DNA of 25,691 bases from SVTX01 sp045588675 (lineage in GTDB: Bacteria; Bacillota; Clostridia; Oscillospirales; CAG-272): assembly GCA_045588675.1 (NCBI GenBank), contig JAZNER010000018.1, positions 1-25,691 on the forward strand, given 5' to 3'. Under the pieces are notes generated by a model. That model did no database searches. It was given only the letters and a program-made list of their open reading frames with translations, and was not told where the DNA came from. Below are positions 1 to 6,419 of this stretch, piece after piece. The position numbers were made by a program, and so were the translations under genes. Numbering within the stretch: the first letter of the stretch is position 1; the number at the start of each line of letters is the position of its first letter.

Positions 1-86
1 GAATTTTTCATGATTTCATGTAAATCATCAACATCAGACTCTCGCCATCCTCTTAAAATAAGTCGTTGTGTTTCTAATGTTGTCAT
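1..86 (-). CDS. GNAT-family N-acetyltransferase, N-terminal fragment
   Basis: Only the first 28 codons lie in the window; the gene runs off the left edge. The visible N-terminus reads MTTLETQRLILRGWRESD and continues with DVDDLHEIM. This is the opening of RimJ/RimL-like GNAT acetyltransferases (T-x-R-L-I-L-R-x-W, then D-x-x-D), where the first beta strand and helix begin. Family members transfer acetyl from acetyl-CoA to an amine; the substrate cannot be told from this fragment. The ATG at 86-84 follows a good ribosome binding site (GGAGG, about 7 bases upstream). A TTGATT/TATAAT promoter lies at 160-188. The gene is downstream of, and codirectional with, the ATPase gene but separated from it by a terminator. 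Family call fairly sure, function unknown. Confidence 0.75.
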   Translation of the reverse strand, partial: MTTLETQRLILRGWRESDVDDLHEIMKN

Positions 87-159
87 ACAGAGGTACCTCC
101 ATCAAATTCTTATTTATCGTAGCAAAATAGCTTTATGCACCATGTTAATCATATACCCT

Positions 160-188
160 ATTATATCACAAAAACCGCAGAAAATCAA
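160..188 (-). promoter_or_regulatory. Promoter of the GNAT gene, overlapping an upstream terminator
   Basis: Minus strand: -35 TTGATT at 188-183, a 17-base spacer, and -10 TATAAT at 165-160 preceded by TGA (extended -10). The -35 hexamer sits in the loop of the terminator hairpin at 172-198, so the end of the ATPase transcription unit and the start of the next share the same bases. Confidence 0.75.
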
Positions 189-208
189 TCTGCGGTTTCT
201 GTTTTTTT
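172..208. terminator. Intrinsic terminator after the ATPase gene (bidirectional shape)
   Basis: Inverted repeat AAACCGCAGA (172-181) and TCTGCGGTTT (189-198), a 10-bp stem with a 7-base loop. On the minus strand it is followed by a short T run, which suits termination of the ATPase mRNA. On the plus strand a longer T run (to 208) follows, but no plus-strand gene is visible upstream. Confidence 0.75.
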
Positions 209-272
209 CTGTCGGTAGGTAAAACTGTCCTTTAGAGCATCACGCTATGGCAACAAGTCTTTTAATAAAGCA

Positions 273-2960
273 TTATTTGGATTTTTTCTTTTCAACCAAG
301 CGGGTGATCAGCTTTACAATTTCAACGATCGGGATAACCGAGATCGCGAGAGCCATTGCTATTCCATATTCGCTAAGGTCAAGGCGCGCCAACTCAAACG
401 CGTTTGCAAGGAAGGGAACCTCAATTACAACTGTTGTGAGAATGAAGGAGAGAAGTCCTGCGCCCCAAAGCCACAAGTTCTGAGTCTTCATTGTAAATAT
501 TGAGCCCTTAAGCGAGCGCATATTGAACGCGTGGAAAATTTCTGCCATTGAAAGTGTCAGGAACGCCATACTTGTTCCAAGCATTTCAGGGGAATAATGT
601 CCTGCGGCGATAGCCTCGGCGTGATGAAGCTCTGCAAGCCAATCACGTCCAATAAAGTAAGAAACAAGAGTAATAACAGTTACAAGAAGTCCTTGGTAAG
701 CAACTGCAAAGCCAAGACCGCCTGCGAATATTCCTTCTTTTGAATCACGGGGCTTACGCTTCATAACATTAGCTTCTGCCTTTTCCATGCCGAGAGCAAG
801 AGCGGGGAAGCAGTCTGTGATGAGATTTATCCAAAGCAAGTGAACCGGCTGGAAAATAGTAAATCCGAGAATGGTTGCGAAGAAGATAGAAAGCACCTCG
901 GAAAGGTTGGATGCGAGAAGGAACTGAATAGCCTTACGGATATTGTCGTAAATTCTACGTCCTTCGCCTGCGGCAGAAACGATAGTTGCAAAGTTGTCGT
1001 CAGCTAAGATCATATCTGCAACATTCTTTGTAACGTCGGTACCTGTGATACCCATACCAACACCGATGTCGGCATTCTTGATTGAAGGCGCGTCGTTTAC
1101 GCCGTCGCCTGTCATAGCGGTAACCATACCCTTCTTACGCCAAGCGTTTACAATTCTTGTCTTGTGCTCGGGCTGAACACGCGCGTAAACGCTGTATTTT
1201 TCAACGAGAGTTTCAAAATCCTCGTCAGAAATATTATCAAGCTCAGCTCCTGTAATAGCCTCGCTTGCGTCCTTGATAATACCGAGCTGCATTGCGATTG
1301 CAACCGCAGTATCCTTGTGGTCGCCTGTAATCATAATCGGGCGGATACCTGCGTTTCGACACTCGTCGATAGCCGGCTTAACCTCGGGACGAACAGGGTC
1401 GATCATACCTACAAGACCGACAAAGCAGAGATTATTTTCAACTGCCTCTGGCTCATAAGCCTCGGGCTCGGCGTCAAGGTCTTTTTTTGCTGCCGCTAAA
1501 ACACGGAGAGCCTGGTCTGCCATAGCCTTGTTAGCTGAAAGTATATTTGCACGGAGCGCGTCGGTCATTTCAACAACCGCTCCGCCGATCAGCGCGTGAG
1601 TACAACGCTTAAGCACCTCGTCAGGCGCACCCTTTGTGAACTGAACAAGCTTGCCGTCGGCATCTTTGTGAACAGTGGTCATCATTTTTCTGCCTGAATC
1701 AAAGGGGACTTCTCCTATACGAACAAGCTCTGCCTTTTGAGTGTTCTTTGAAAGACCGAGTGATTCAGCATAATTTACGAGAGCGCACTCTGTAGGCTCA
1801 CCTACCGCTGTTTTTGCATCAACATCAAATTCCGCGTCAGAGCAGAGTGACATAGCGGTTGCAAGCAATTTTTCGTCGTCGCCGAAGTGGTCAACAACGG
1901 TCATTTTGTTTTGTGTCAGTGTACCTGTCTTGTCGGAGCAGATAATCTGTGTGCATCCGAGAGTTTCAACTGCGGTGAGCTTGCGGATGATAGCGCTGCG
2001 CCTTGACATATTGGTAACGCCGATAGAAAGAACTATGGTAACAACGGTTGCAAGTCCCTCAGGGATTGCCGCAACGGCAAGAGAGATAGCAATCATAAAG
2101 GAAGAGAGCACTGTGTTGAAGCTGACTCCTTGTGTTATGAGCTGAACACCAAAGATAATTACACAAATTCCGATAACGAGATAGGTGAGGATCTTGGAAA
2201 GACCTGCAAGCTTGATCTGCAAGGGTGTTTTGCCTTCCTCTGCCTGTGCGAGAGCGTCGGCAATTTTACCCATTTCGGTGTCCATACCCGTTGCTACGAC
2301 AACAGCCTTGCCGCGTCCGTAAACGACGGTAGAGCCCATAAACACCATATTCTTTCTGGCGCCGAGAGCAACGTCGCCGTTTTCGTTTGGCGTAAGAGCT
2401 TCAACCTTTTTATCAACAGGAACAGACTCACCCGTGAGAGCCGCTTCCTCAATTTTCATAGATGCACATTCAATAATTCTGGCATCAGCAGGAACTGCAT
2501 CACCTGCTTCAAGAACTATAATATCACCGACAACCAAGTCCTCGCTCTTGACTAAAATCTGATGACCGTCGCGAATGACCTTACTTGTAGCCGATGCTAT
2601 TTCCTGTAGTGCCTCAATAGCCTTTTCAGCTTTGCTTTCCTGAAGAACGCCAAGCACCGCATTGATAATTACAACTGCGAGAATGATTACAACGTCAGCA
2701 GGGAACTCCCAGTGATTAGCCGCTATACCGTTATAAATTTCAACGCCCGCGGAGATTGCCGCCGCCACAAGCAAAATAATTGTCATAGGCTCGGCGAGCT
2801 GCTTTAAGAAGCGGTGAAGAAGTGATTCCTTCTTGCCCTCTGCAAGCTTGTTTTTGCCGTTTTTCTCAAGTCGTGATTGTGCCTCTGCGGCCGATAAGCC
2901 GTCGTTTGAGGAAGAAACTGACTCGAGAACCTCGACAGATGACGAGAGATACTCTTTCAT
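273..2960 (-). CDS. P2-type cation-transporting ATPase, probable Mn2+/Ca2+ exporter
   Basis: A full-length 895-residue P-type ATPase of the Ca2+/PMCA-like P2 class, an inner-membrane pump that uses ATP to expel divalent cations. Motifs in order: N-terminal cation-ATPase domain; TGES in the actuator domain (176-179); PEGLA in M4 (300-304); the phosphorylation site DKTGTLT with Asp343; GDGVNDAP in the P domain; NLSE in M5; and NLITD in M6. The M4 Glu, M5 Asn/Glu and M6 Asn/Asp positions correspond to SERCA cation ligands. The start ATG has AAAGGAG eight bases upstream. The mRNA leader is a yybP-ykoY riboswitch, a class that senses Mn2+ and precedes Mn2+ exporters, including the P-type ATPase YoaB of Lactococcus. 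Mn2+ is therefore the inferred main substrate, although sequence alone would be annotated as a Ca2+ ATPase. A terminator follows at 172-208. Confidence 0.92.
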   Translation of the reverse strand: MKEYLSSSVEVLESVSSSNDGLSAAEAQSRLEKNGKNKLAEGKKESLLHRFLKQLAEPMTIILLVAAAISAGVEIYNGIAANHWEFPADVVIILAVVIINAVLGVLQESKAEKAIEALQEIASATSKVIRDGHQILVKSEDLVVGDIIVLEAGDAVPADARIIECASMKIEEAALTGESVPVDKKVEALTPNENGDVALGARKNMVFMGSTVVYGRGKAVVVATGMDTEMGKIADALAQAEEGKTPLQIKLAGLSKILTYLVIGICVIIFGVQLITQGVSFNTVLSSFMIAISLAVAAIPEGLATVVTIVLSIGVTNMSRRSAIIRKLTAVETLGCTQIICSDKTGTLTQNKMTVVDHFGDDEKLLATAMSLCSDAEFDVDAKTAVGEPTECALVNYAESLGLSKNTQKAELVRIGEVPFDSGRKMMTTVHKDADGKLVQFTKGAPDEVLKRCTHALIGGAVVEMTDALRANILSANKAMADQALRVLAAAKKDLDAEPEAYEPEAVENNLCFVGLVGMIDPVRPEVKPAIDECRNAGIRPIMITGDHKDTAVAIAMQLGIIKDASEAITGAELDNISDEDFETLVEKYSVYARVQPEHKTRIVNAWRKKGMVTAMTGDGVNDAPSIKNADIGVGMGITGTDVTKNVADMILADDNFATIVSAAGEGRRIYDNIRKAIQFLLASNLSEVLSIFFATILGFTIFQPVHLLWINLITDCFPALALGMEKAEANVMKRKPRDSKEGIFAGGLGFAVAYQGLLVTVITLVSYFIGRDWLAELHHAEAIAAGHYSPEMLGTSMAFLTLSMAEIFHAFNMRSLKGSIFTMKTQNLWLWGAGLLSFILTTVVIEVPFLANAFELARLDLSEYGIAMALAISVIPIVEIVKLITRLVEKKKSK

Positions 2961-3011
2961 TTCAAAAACTCCTTTTTTTGAATAAAATTTTATAAAGCTC
3001 AGACAGGGAAT

Positions 3012-3042
3012 AAAAAAAACTTACCTGTCTTAACAGATAAGT
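3012..3042 (-). terminator. Riboswitch-controlled intrinsic terminator
   Basis: In the minus-strand transcript ACUUAUCUGU (3042-3033) pairs with ACAGGUAAGU (3028-3019) across a UAAG loop, followed by U7 (3018-3012). The 5' arm includes CUUAU, which is also the 3' strand of the riboswitch P1 helix, so the two structures exclude each other. Ligand binding stabilises P1 and should prevent termination. Confidence 0.8.
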
Positions 3043-3120
3043 CTCACCGTTTCAAATAAAGCCAGAGCCAAGGCTCAAGTTGTTGACTTTACTGCGCATA
3101 GCGCCGATTACTCCCTTATT
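3037..3120 (-). ncRNA. yybP-ykoY (Mn2+) riboswitch aptamer
   Basis: The minus-strand leader contains the hallmark segments of the yybP-ykoY family: AAGGGAGUA at the 5' end (about 3117-3109), GUCAACA in the middle (3087-3081), and ACGGUGAGAC near the 3' end (3050-3041). Small hairpins lie between them (GCGC/GCGC and GAGC/GCUC). P1 is AUAAG (3119-3115) with CUUAU (3041-3037). The class binds Mn2+ and activates exporter genes. The overlap of the P1 3' strand with a terminator stem indicates a transcriptional ON switch. Position just upstream of a cation ATPase fits. Confidence 0.88.
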
Positions 3121-3127
3121 TATAATT

Positions 3128-3156
3128 ATTTTACCACTTAATTATTAATTTGTCAA
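3128..3156 (-). promoter_or_regulatory. Promoter of the riboswitch-ATPase transcript
   Basis: Minus strand: perfect -35 TTGACA at 3156-3151, 17-base spacer, -10 TAAAAT at 3133-3128. The predicted transcription start (about 3121) coincides with the 5' end of the riboswitch, so the aptamer is the first thing transcribed. Confidence 0.85.
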
Positions 3157-3300
3157 GGAAAAATGTAAAATTTTTTAATTTGCACATTTATTTTTCGCAA
3201 GATGCTCAAAAATAAGTTTTTTCTTTGAAATTAAAGGGTTTTGCTGACGAAATCAGTCGCCTTGAGTTGTAAATAAAGTGTTAATAAAGATTGCATTGTC

Positions 3301-3329
3301 TTGACAATAGGTGTCTTGTATGCTATGAT
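3301..3329 (+). promoter_or_regulatory. Near-consensus promoter of an orphan transcription unit
   Basis: TTGACA at 3301-3306, 17-base spacer, TATGAT at 3324-3329. This is among the best promoters in the window, yet it drives no long gene: a terminator follows about 120-160 bases downstream. Confidence 0.8.
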
Positions 3330-3364
3330 TTAATAAATTATTATTAAAGGAAGGTATTTGAAAA

Positions 3365-3478
3365 ATGGATGACGGCGATAGTACAGATACTACTTGTGTC
3401 TTATGTAGCTTCGTAACTGTTATACATAATTTCATAATATATCATAAAATGTTGGCATATCCTACTTGCATCTTTTGA
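3365..3478 (+). CDS. Possible 37-residue small protein, unknown
   Basis: ATG at 3365 lies about 10 bases after AAAGGAAGG; the stop TGA is at 3476-3478. The peptide has an acidic start (MDDGDSTDTT), a CVLC dicysteine motif, a hydrophobic middle (VTVIHNFIIY) and ends PTCIF. I recognise no family. The stop lies in the loop of the terminator, so coding and terminator sequences overlap, which is unusual for a protein gene. A second start at 3369 would give a 15-residue hydrophobic peptide in another frame. This may be a chance ORF within an sRNA; support comes only from the promoter, ribosome binding site and terminator around it. Confidence 0.3.
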   Translation: MDDGDSTDTTCVLCSFVTVIHNFIIYHKMLAYPTCIF

Positions 3479-3496
3479 GGTAGGCTGTGCCTTTTT
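3454..3496 (+). terminator. Intrinsic terminator of the orphan transcript
   Basis: GGCATATCCTAC (3454-3465) pairs with GTAGGCTGTGCC (3480-3491): 11 of 12 positions pair, including one G-U. The loop is 14 bases and T5 follows at 3492-3496, with another T run shortly after. Confidence 0.8.
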
Positions 3497-3534
3497 GTCA
3501 TTTTTAAAAAAAGTCAAACAAGGCTTTTTGAGAA

Positions 3535-3588
3535 TTGCGCATTTTTCATAAAGCTTAAAATAATATCAAAATAATTATATATGCGCAA
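3535..3588 (+). repeat. 8-bp inverted repeat flanking the likely CNNM promoter region
   Basis: TTGCGCAT (3535-3542) and its exact reverse complement ATGCGCAA (3581-3588) flank 38 bases of almost pure A/T that contain -10-like sequences (TAAAAT at 3556-3561, TATATG at about 3577-3582). They could be paired operator half-sites or the base of a long RNA stem. No protein is recognised for this sequence. Confidence 0.4.
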
Positions 3589-3641
3589 CGCACCTTGTGG
3601 GAAACGAAAAAGCATTATTTTCGAGGGACGCTCGGTGTCGT
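3588..3641 (+). promoter_or_regulatory. Structured 5' leader before the CNNM gene (possible riboswitch-like RNA)
   Basis: Outer helix: ACG-CACC (3588-3594) with GGUG-U-CGU (3634-3641), one bulged U. Inner helix: CGAAAA (3605-3610) with UUUUCG (3618-3623). Between them is a purine-rich internal loop (GUGGGAAA on one side, AGGGACGCUC on the other), the type of loop found in ligand-binding RNAs. It ends shortly before the ribosome binding site. I cannot assign it to a known class. Confidence 0.35.
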
Positions 3642-3663
3642 GTGGAAGGGTTTTCAGTAAAAA

Positions 3664-5058
3664 ATGTACGCAGGACCTATATTACTTCAGGTTTTTCTTA
3701 TTGCTCTCAACGCAATATTTGCGTGTGCAGAAACAGCTTTTATTTCGGTAAGCAATACAAAAATTGAAAAGCTTGCCGAGGATGGCAACAAAAAGGCGAA
3801 AAAGCTTTTAAAGCAATTACATAACACATCAAAATTCCTGTCAACTATTCAGGTAGCAATTACTCTTGCGGGATTTTTGGGCTCGGCTTTTGCCGCAGAC
3901 AGCTTTGCAACTCCATTGACAGATTGGTTTAATGGATTGAATTTTATGATTAAAGCCAATTTTATAGTTCCCGAGCAGGTATTTGTTATTTTGATTACAC
4001 TTATACTTTCATATTTCAGTATAGTGCTTGGCGAGCTTGTTCCAAAGAGAATAGCTATGAAGCACGCCGAGAAGGTAACATTGGGACTTTCAGGCTTTAT
4101 CAGATTTGTGTCATTTATTTTTGCTCCGCTCGTATGGATTTTGACTAAAACAACAAACGGAATTTTGCGTATGTTTGGAATCAATCCTCACGAGGAGGAG
4201 GAGGCTGCAAGTGAAGAAGAGATCAGAATGATTCTCGACACAAGCAGCGAAAAGGGTGAAATTGACAGCATTGAAAACGAGATGATTCAGAATATTTTTG
4301 AGTTTGACGATATTCTGATTTCTGAGGTTTGTACACACCGCCGTGATGTTAAGGTGGTTTATAGAGAGGACAGCTTAGAGGATTGGAAAAAGGTTTTGAC
4401 ACAGTCAAGACACGGCTATTATCCGATTTGCGGAGAGAGTGCCGACGATATTGTCGGAGTCCTCAATATTAAAAAGTTCTTCCGTTCAGAGTGCAAAACA
4501 GTTGCTGAGGCTATGAGAGTTGCGGCAGAGAAGCCTTACTTTGTTCCCGAAAATATGAAGGCAGATGTCCTTTTCAATAATATGAAGGAAACGAGAAATT
4601 ATTTTGCGGTTGTTGTTGACGAATACGGTGGAACGAGCGGCGTTATTACAATCCACGACCTGCTTGAGCTTCTTGTAGGCGATATGGACGACAAGGATGA
4701 AATAATTGTTGAGGAAATTATTTGTCTTAATGAGGAAGAAAGAGAATGGCGAATTCTCGGCTCTGCTCCTCTTGACAATGTTTCGGAGGCGCTTGGAGTT
4801 GACTTTGACACCGAGGATTGCGACACTATCGGTGGATATATATTTGGCTTGCTTGGCGAGATTCCCGACGACGGAAGCACTCCTGAGCTTGAAACAGACG
4901 ACCTTTATATAAAGGTTGTATCTATTCTTGACCACAGAATTGAATCTACTCTCATTACCGTCAAGGAAAAAGCAAAGGATGATGAGGAGGACGAGGACAG
5001 AAGAAAGGACAAGGAAGCCGATAAAGAAACAGAAAAGCTCGCAGAGCTTGAAAAATAA
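3664..5058 (+). CDS. CNNM/CorC (HlyC-type) transporter, probable Mg2+ or other divalent-metal efflux
   Basis: 464 residues in the CNNM/CorC family, membrane proteins linked to Mg2+ or Co2+ export (for example MpfA in Staphylococcus). Order: N-terminal DUF21/CNNM transmembrane domain (about 1-185), with the typical N-A-x-F-A-x-A-E-T-A opening and the S-I-V-L-G-E-L-V-P-K segment; a CBS-domain pair (about 205-330), including VVVDEYGGTSGV; then a CorC_HlyC domain (about 345-430). The last ~30 residues are a highly charged Asp/Glu/Lys tail. An in-frame stop lies just upstream, which fixes ATG 3664 as the first start; the ribosome binding site (GGAAGGG) is about 13 bases away, rather far. It is divergent from the riboswitch-controlled ATPase, suggesting a shared role in metal homeostasis. 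Substrate is inferred from the family only. Confidence 0.88.
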   Translation: MYAGPILLQVFLIALNAIFACAETAFISVSNTKIEKLAEDGNKKAKKLLKQLHNTSKFLSTIQVAITLAGFLGSAFAADSFATPLTDWFNGLNFMIKANFIVPEQVFVILITLILSYFSIVLGELVPKRIAMKHAEKVTLGLSGFIRFVSFIFAPLVWILTKTTNGILRMFGINPHEEEEAASEEEIRMILDTSSEKGEIDSIENEMIQNIFEFDDILISEVCTHRRDVKVVYREDSLEDWKKVLTQSRHGYYPICGESADDIVGVLNIKKFFRSECKTVAEAMRVAAEKPYFVPENMKADVLFNNMKETRNYFAVVVDEYGGTSGVITIHDLLELLVGDMDDKDEIIVEEIICLNEEEREWRILGSAPLDNVSEALGVDFDTEDCDTIGGYIFGLLGEIPDDGSTPELETDDLYIKVVSILDHRIESTLITVKEKAKDDEEDEDRRKDKEADKETEKLAELEK

Positions 5059-5069
5059 TTTAACAGAAA

Positions 5070-5113
5070 ACGGACAGCTTTTCATAAGAAGGGCTGTCCG
5101 TCTTTGTTTTTTT
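5070..5113 (+). terminator. Terminator of the CNNM gene
   Basis: ACGGACAGC (5070-5078) pairs with GCTGTCCGT (5093-5101), followed by a T-rich run to 5113. Stem 9 bp, loop 14 bases. Confidence 0.8.
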
Positions 5114-5132
5114 GATTTTCATAAGTGTCAGC

Positions 5133-5171
5133 AAGAATGGAGAGCTACTTGCAAAAAAGCTCTCCGTTCTT
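5133..5171. terminator. Second hairpin between convergent genes, likely asd terminator
   Basis: AAGAATGGAGAGCT (5133-5146) and AGCTCTCCGTTCTT (5158-5171) pair over 14 positions with one G-U. T runs are weak on both sides, so termination efficiency is uncertain. It lies immediately after the asd stop on the minus strand. Confidence 0.55.
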
Positions 5172-5187
5172 ATAATTATATTTTGAA

Positions 5188-6261
5188 TTAATCAAAGTAA
5201 CCGAGTCTGTAAAGAAGCTCTGCGATAAGCACAGCACCGCCTGCCGCGCCGCGAAGAGTGTTGTGTGAAAGACCTACAAACTTGTAGTCGTAAAGAGTGT
5301 CCTCACGAAGTCTACCTGCAGTTACACCCATACCGCCGTAAATATCGCGGTCAAGCTTTGCTTGAGGACGGTTGTCCTCTTCAAAATATGTGATAAACTG
5401 CTCGGGAGCGTGGGGAAGTCCAAGCTCTTGGGGAAGTCCCTTAAAGTTCTTCCAATCCTCAAGGATCTGCTCCTTTGTAGGCTTGTTTTCAAATTTTACA
5501 AATACTGCCGCTGTGTGACCGTCGGTTACGGGAACGCGAATGCACTGTGTTGTGATGATCGGACCTTCAGCTTTAACTATCTGACCGTTTTCAACCTTAC
5601 CCCAAACACGAAGAGGCTCTTGCTCGCTCTTTTCTTCCTCGCCGCCGATAAAGGGAATAACGTTGTCGATCATTTCGGGCCACTCGTTAAATGTTTTGCC
5701 CGCGCCTGAAATTGCCTGATATGTAGTAGCTACGACCTCTTTAATTCCGTACTTCTGCAAGGGTGTAAGCTCGGGAACATACGCCTGAATTGAGCAGTTG
5801 GGCTTAACCGCGATAAAGCCGCGCTTTGTGCCAAGACGCTCTCTTTGAGCCTTAATGACTTCAAGGTGCTCTGGGTTTATCTCCGGCACTACCATAGGCA
5901 CGTCGGGTGTCCAACGGTGAGCAGAGTTGTTGGAAACTACGGGGATTTCTGCCTTGGCATACTTTTCTTCAAGAGCCTTGATCTCGTCCTTTTTCATATT
6001 GACCGCACAGAAAACAAATTGACACTCCTTCATCTCGTCAATATTCTCAGCGTCAATAACGACCATGTTTTTATACTGCTCGGGCATCGGTGTTTGAAGC
6101 TTCCAGCGCCCGCCGAGAGCCTCCTCATAAGTTTTGCCCGCACTATTTTTAGAGGCTGCCAAGGCAACAACATCAAAATAGGGGTGATTGTCAAGCAATG
6201 TCAAAAATCTTTGACCTACCATACCTGTAGCGCCGACTACGCCTACCTTCATTTTTTCCAT
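5188..6261 (-). CDS. asd: Aspartate-semialdehyde dehydrogenase
   Basis: Cytoplasmic NADPH-dependent enzyme that converts aspartyl phosphate to aspartate semialdehyde, the branch point to lysine/diaminopimelate, threonine and methionine. Visible features (numbered from the start chosen here): Rossmann motif GATGMVG (10-16), SNNSAHR (110-116), active-site Cys in KPNCSIQ (Cys156), and the catalytic His in VTDGHTAAV (His249). These match the asd subgroup shared by archaea, fungi and some clostridia rather than the usual E. coli type. Length 357. An in-frame ATG at 6273 has no good ribosome binding site, while the GGAG beginning inside that codon is 7 bases from ATG 6261, so 6261 is preferred. It has its own promoter (6323-6351) and a leader hairpin. 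Confidence 0.93.
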   Translation of the reverse strand: MEKMKVGVVGATGMVGQRFLTLLDNHPYFDVVALAASKNSAGKTYEEALGGRWKLQTPMPEQYKNMVVIDAENIDEMKECQFVFCAVNMKKDEIKALEEKYAKAEIPVVSNNSAHRWTPDVPMVVPEINPEHLEVIKAQRERLGTKRGFIAVKPNCSIQAYVPELTPLQKYGIKEVVATTYQAISGAGKTFNEWPEMIDNVIPFIGGEEEKSEQEPLRVWGKVENGQIVKAEGPIITTQCIRVPVTDGHTAAVFVKFENKPTKEQILEDWKNFKGLPQELGLPHAPEQFITYFEEDNRPQAKLDRDIYGGMGVTAGRLREDTLYDYKFVGLSHNTLRGAAGGAVLIAELLYRLGYFD

Positions 6262-6276
6262 AATAATCTCCATTCT

Positions 6277-6303
6277 GCCAAATTAAATGCGATTTAATTT
6301 AGC
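6277..6303 (-). promoter_or_regulatory. Perfect palindrome / leader hairpin before asd
   Basis: AAATTAAAT-GCG-ATTTAATTT at 6280-6300 is a perfect 9-bp inverted repeat. As RNA it extends to 12 pairs (GCU on one side with GGC on the other, one G-U). It sits in the 5' UTR between the predicted start (about 6316) and the ribosome binding site. It could be a DNA operator just downstream of the promoter or an RNA hairpin next to the ribosome binding site. Confidence 0.5.
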
Positions 6304-6322
6304 ACGCTAAAATATTATAATC

Positions 6323-6351
6323 ATTATACCACAAAAAATTCTTCATTTCAA
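6323..6351 (-). promoter_or_regulatory. asd promoter
   Basis: Minus strand: -35 TTGAAA at 6351-6346, 17-base spacer, consensus -10 TATAAT at 6328-6323. Confidence 0.75.
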
Positions 6352-6419
6352 TAGTTTTTTGAGATACACTTTTAATAAAAATAATCAAAATGCAGCTCGC
6401 CTGTTTGTATATTTTGAAA

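Larger units (their letters stand above)
3336..3496 (+). ncRNA. Orphan small transcript (sRNA or small-protein mRNA)
   Basis: A self-contained unit of about 160 bases: consensus promoter at 3301-3329, predicted start near 3336, and a strong intrinsic terminator at 3454-3496. Inside are a short hairpin (TAGTA-CAGA-TACTA, within about 3377-3395), a longer one (TTATGTA with TACATAA), and a possible 37-codon ORF with a ribosome binding site. I do not recognise the RNA as a known family. It could be a trans-acting sRNA, the mRNA of a small protein, or an attenuated leader for the downstream CNNM gene. The existence of the unit is better supported than its nature. Confidence 0.55.

Noticed and set aside
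10..222. 70-codon plus-strand reading frame
   Set aside because: It is antisense to the GNAT start, its promoter and the terminator hairpin; no ribosome binding site and no protein-like composition.
2130..2555. 141-codon plus-strand reading frame
   Set aside because: Fully inside the ATPase gene on the other strand; composition is that of a codon shadow.
3253..3435. 60-codon minus-strand reading frame in the metal-locus gap
   Set aside because: It lies antisense to the well-supported plus-strand promoter and orphan transcript, and lacks its own promoter and ribosome binding site.
3500..3530. Second yybP-ykoY element before the CNNM gene
   Set aside because: A GTCAAACA string recalls GUCAACA, but the GGGAGUA and GAGAC segments are missing.
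4486..5085. 199-codon minus-strand reading frame
   Set aside because: Antisense to the CNNM gene, whose CBS and CorC domains are clear; no recognisable motif.
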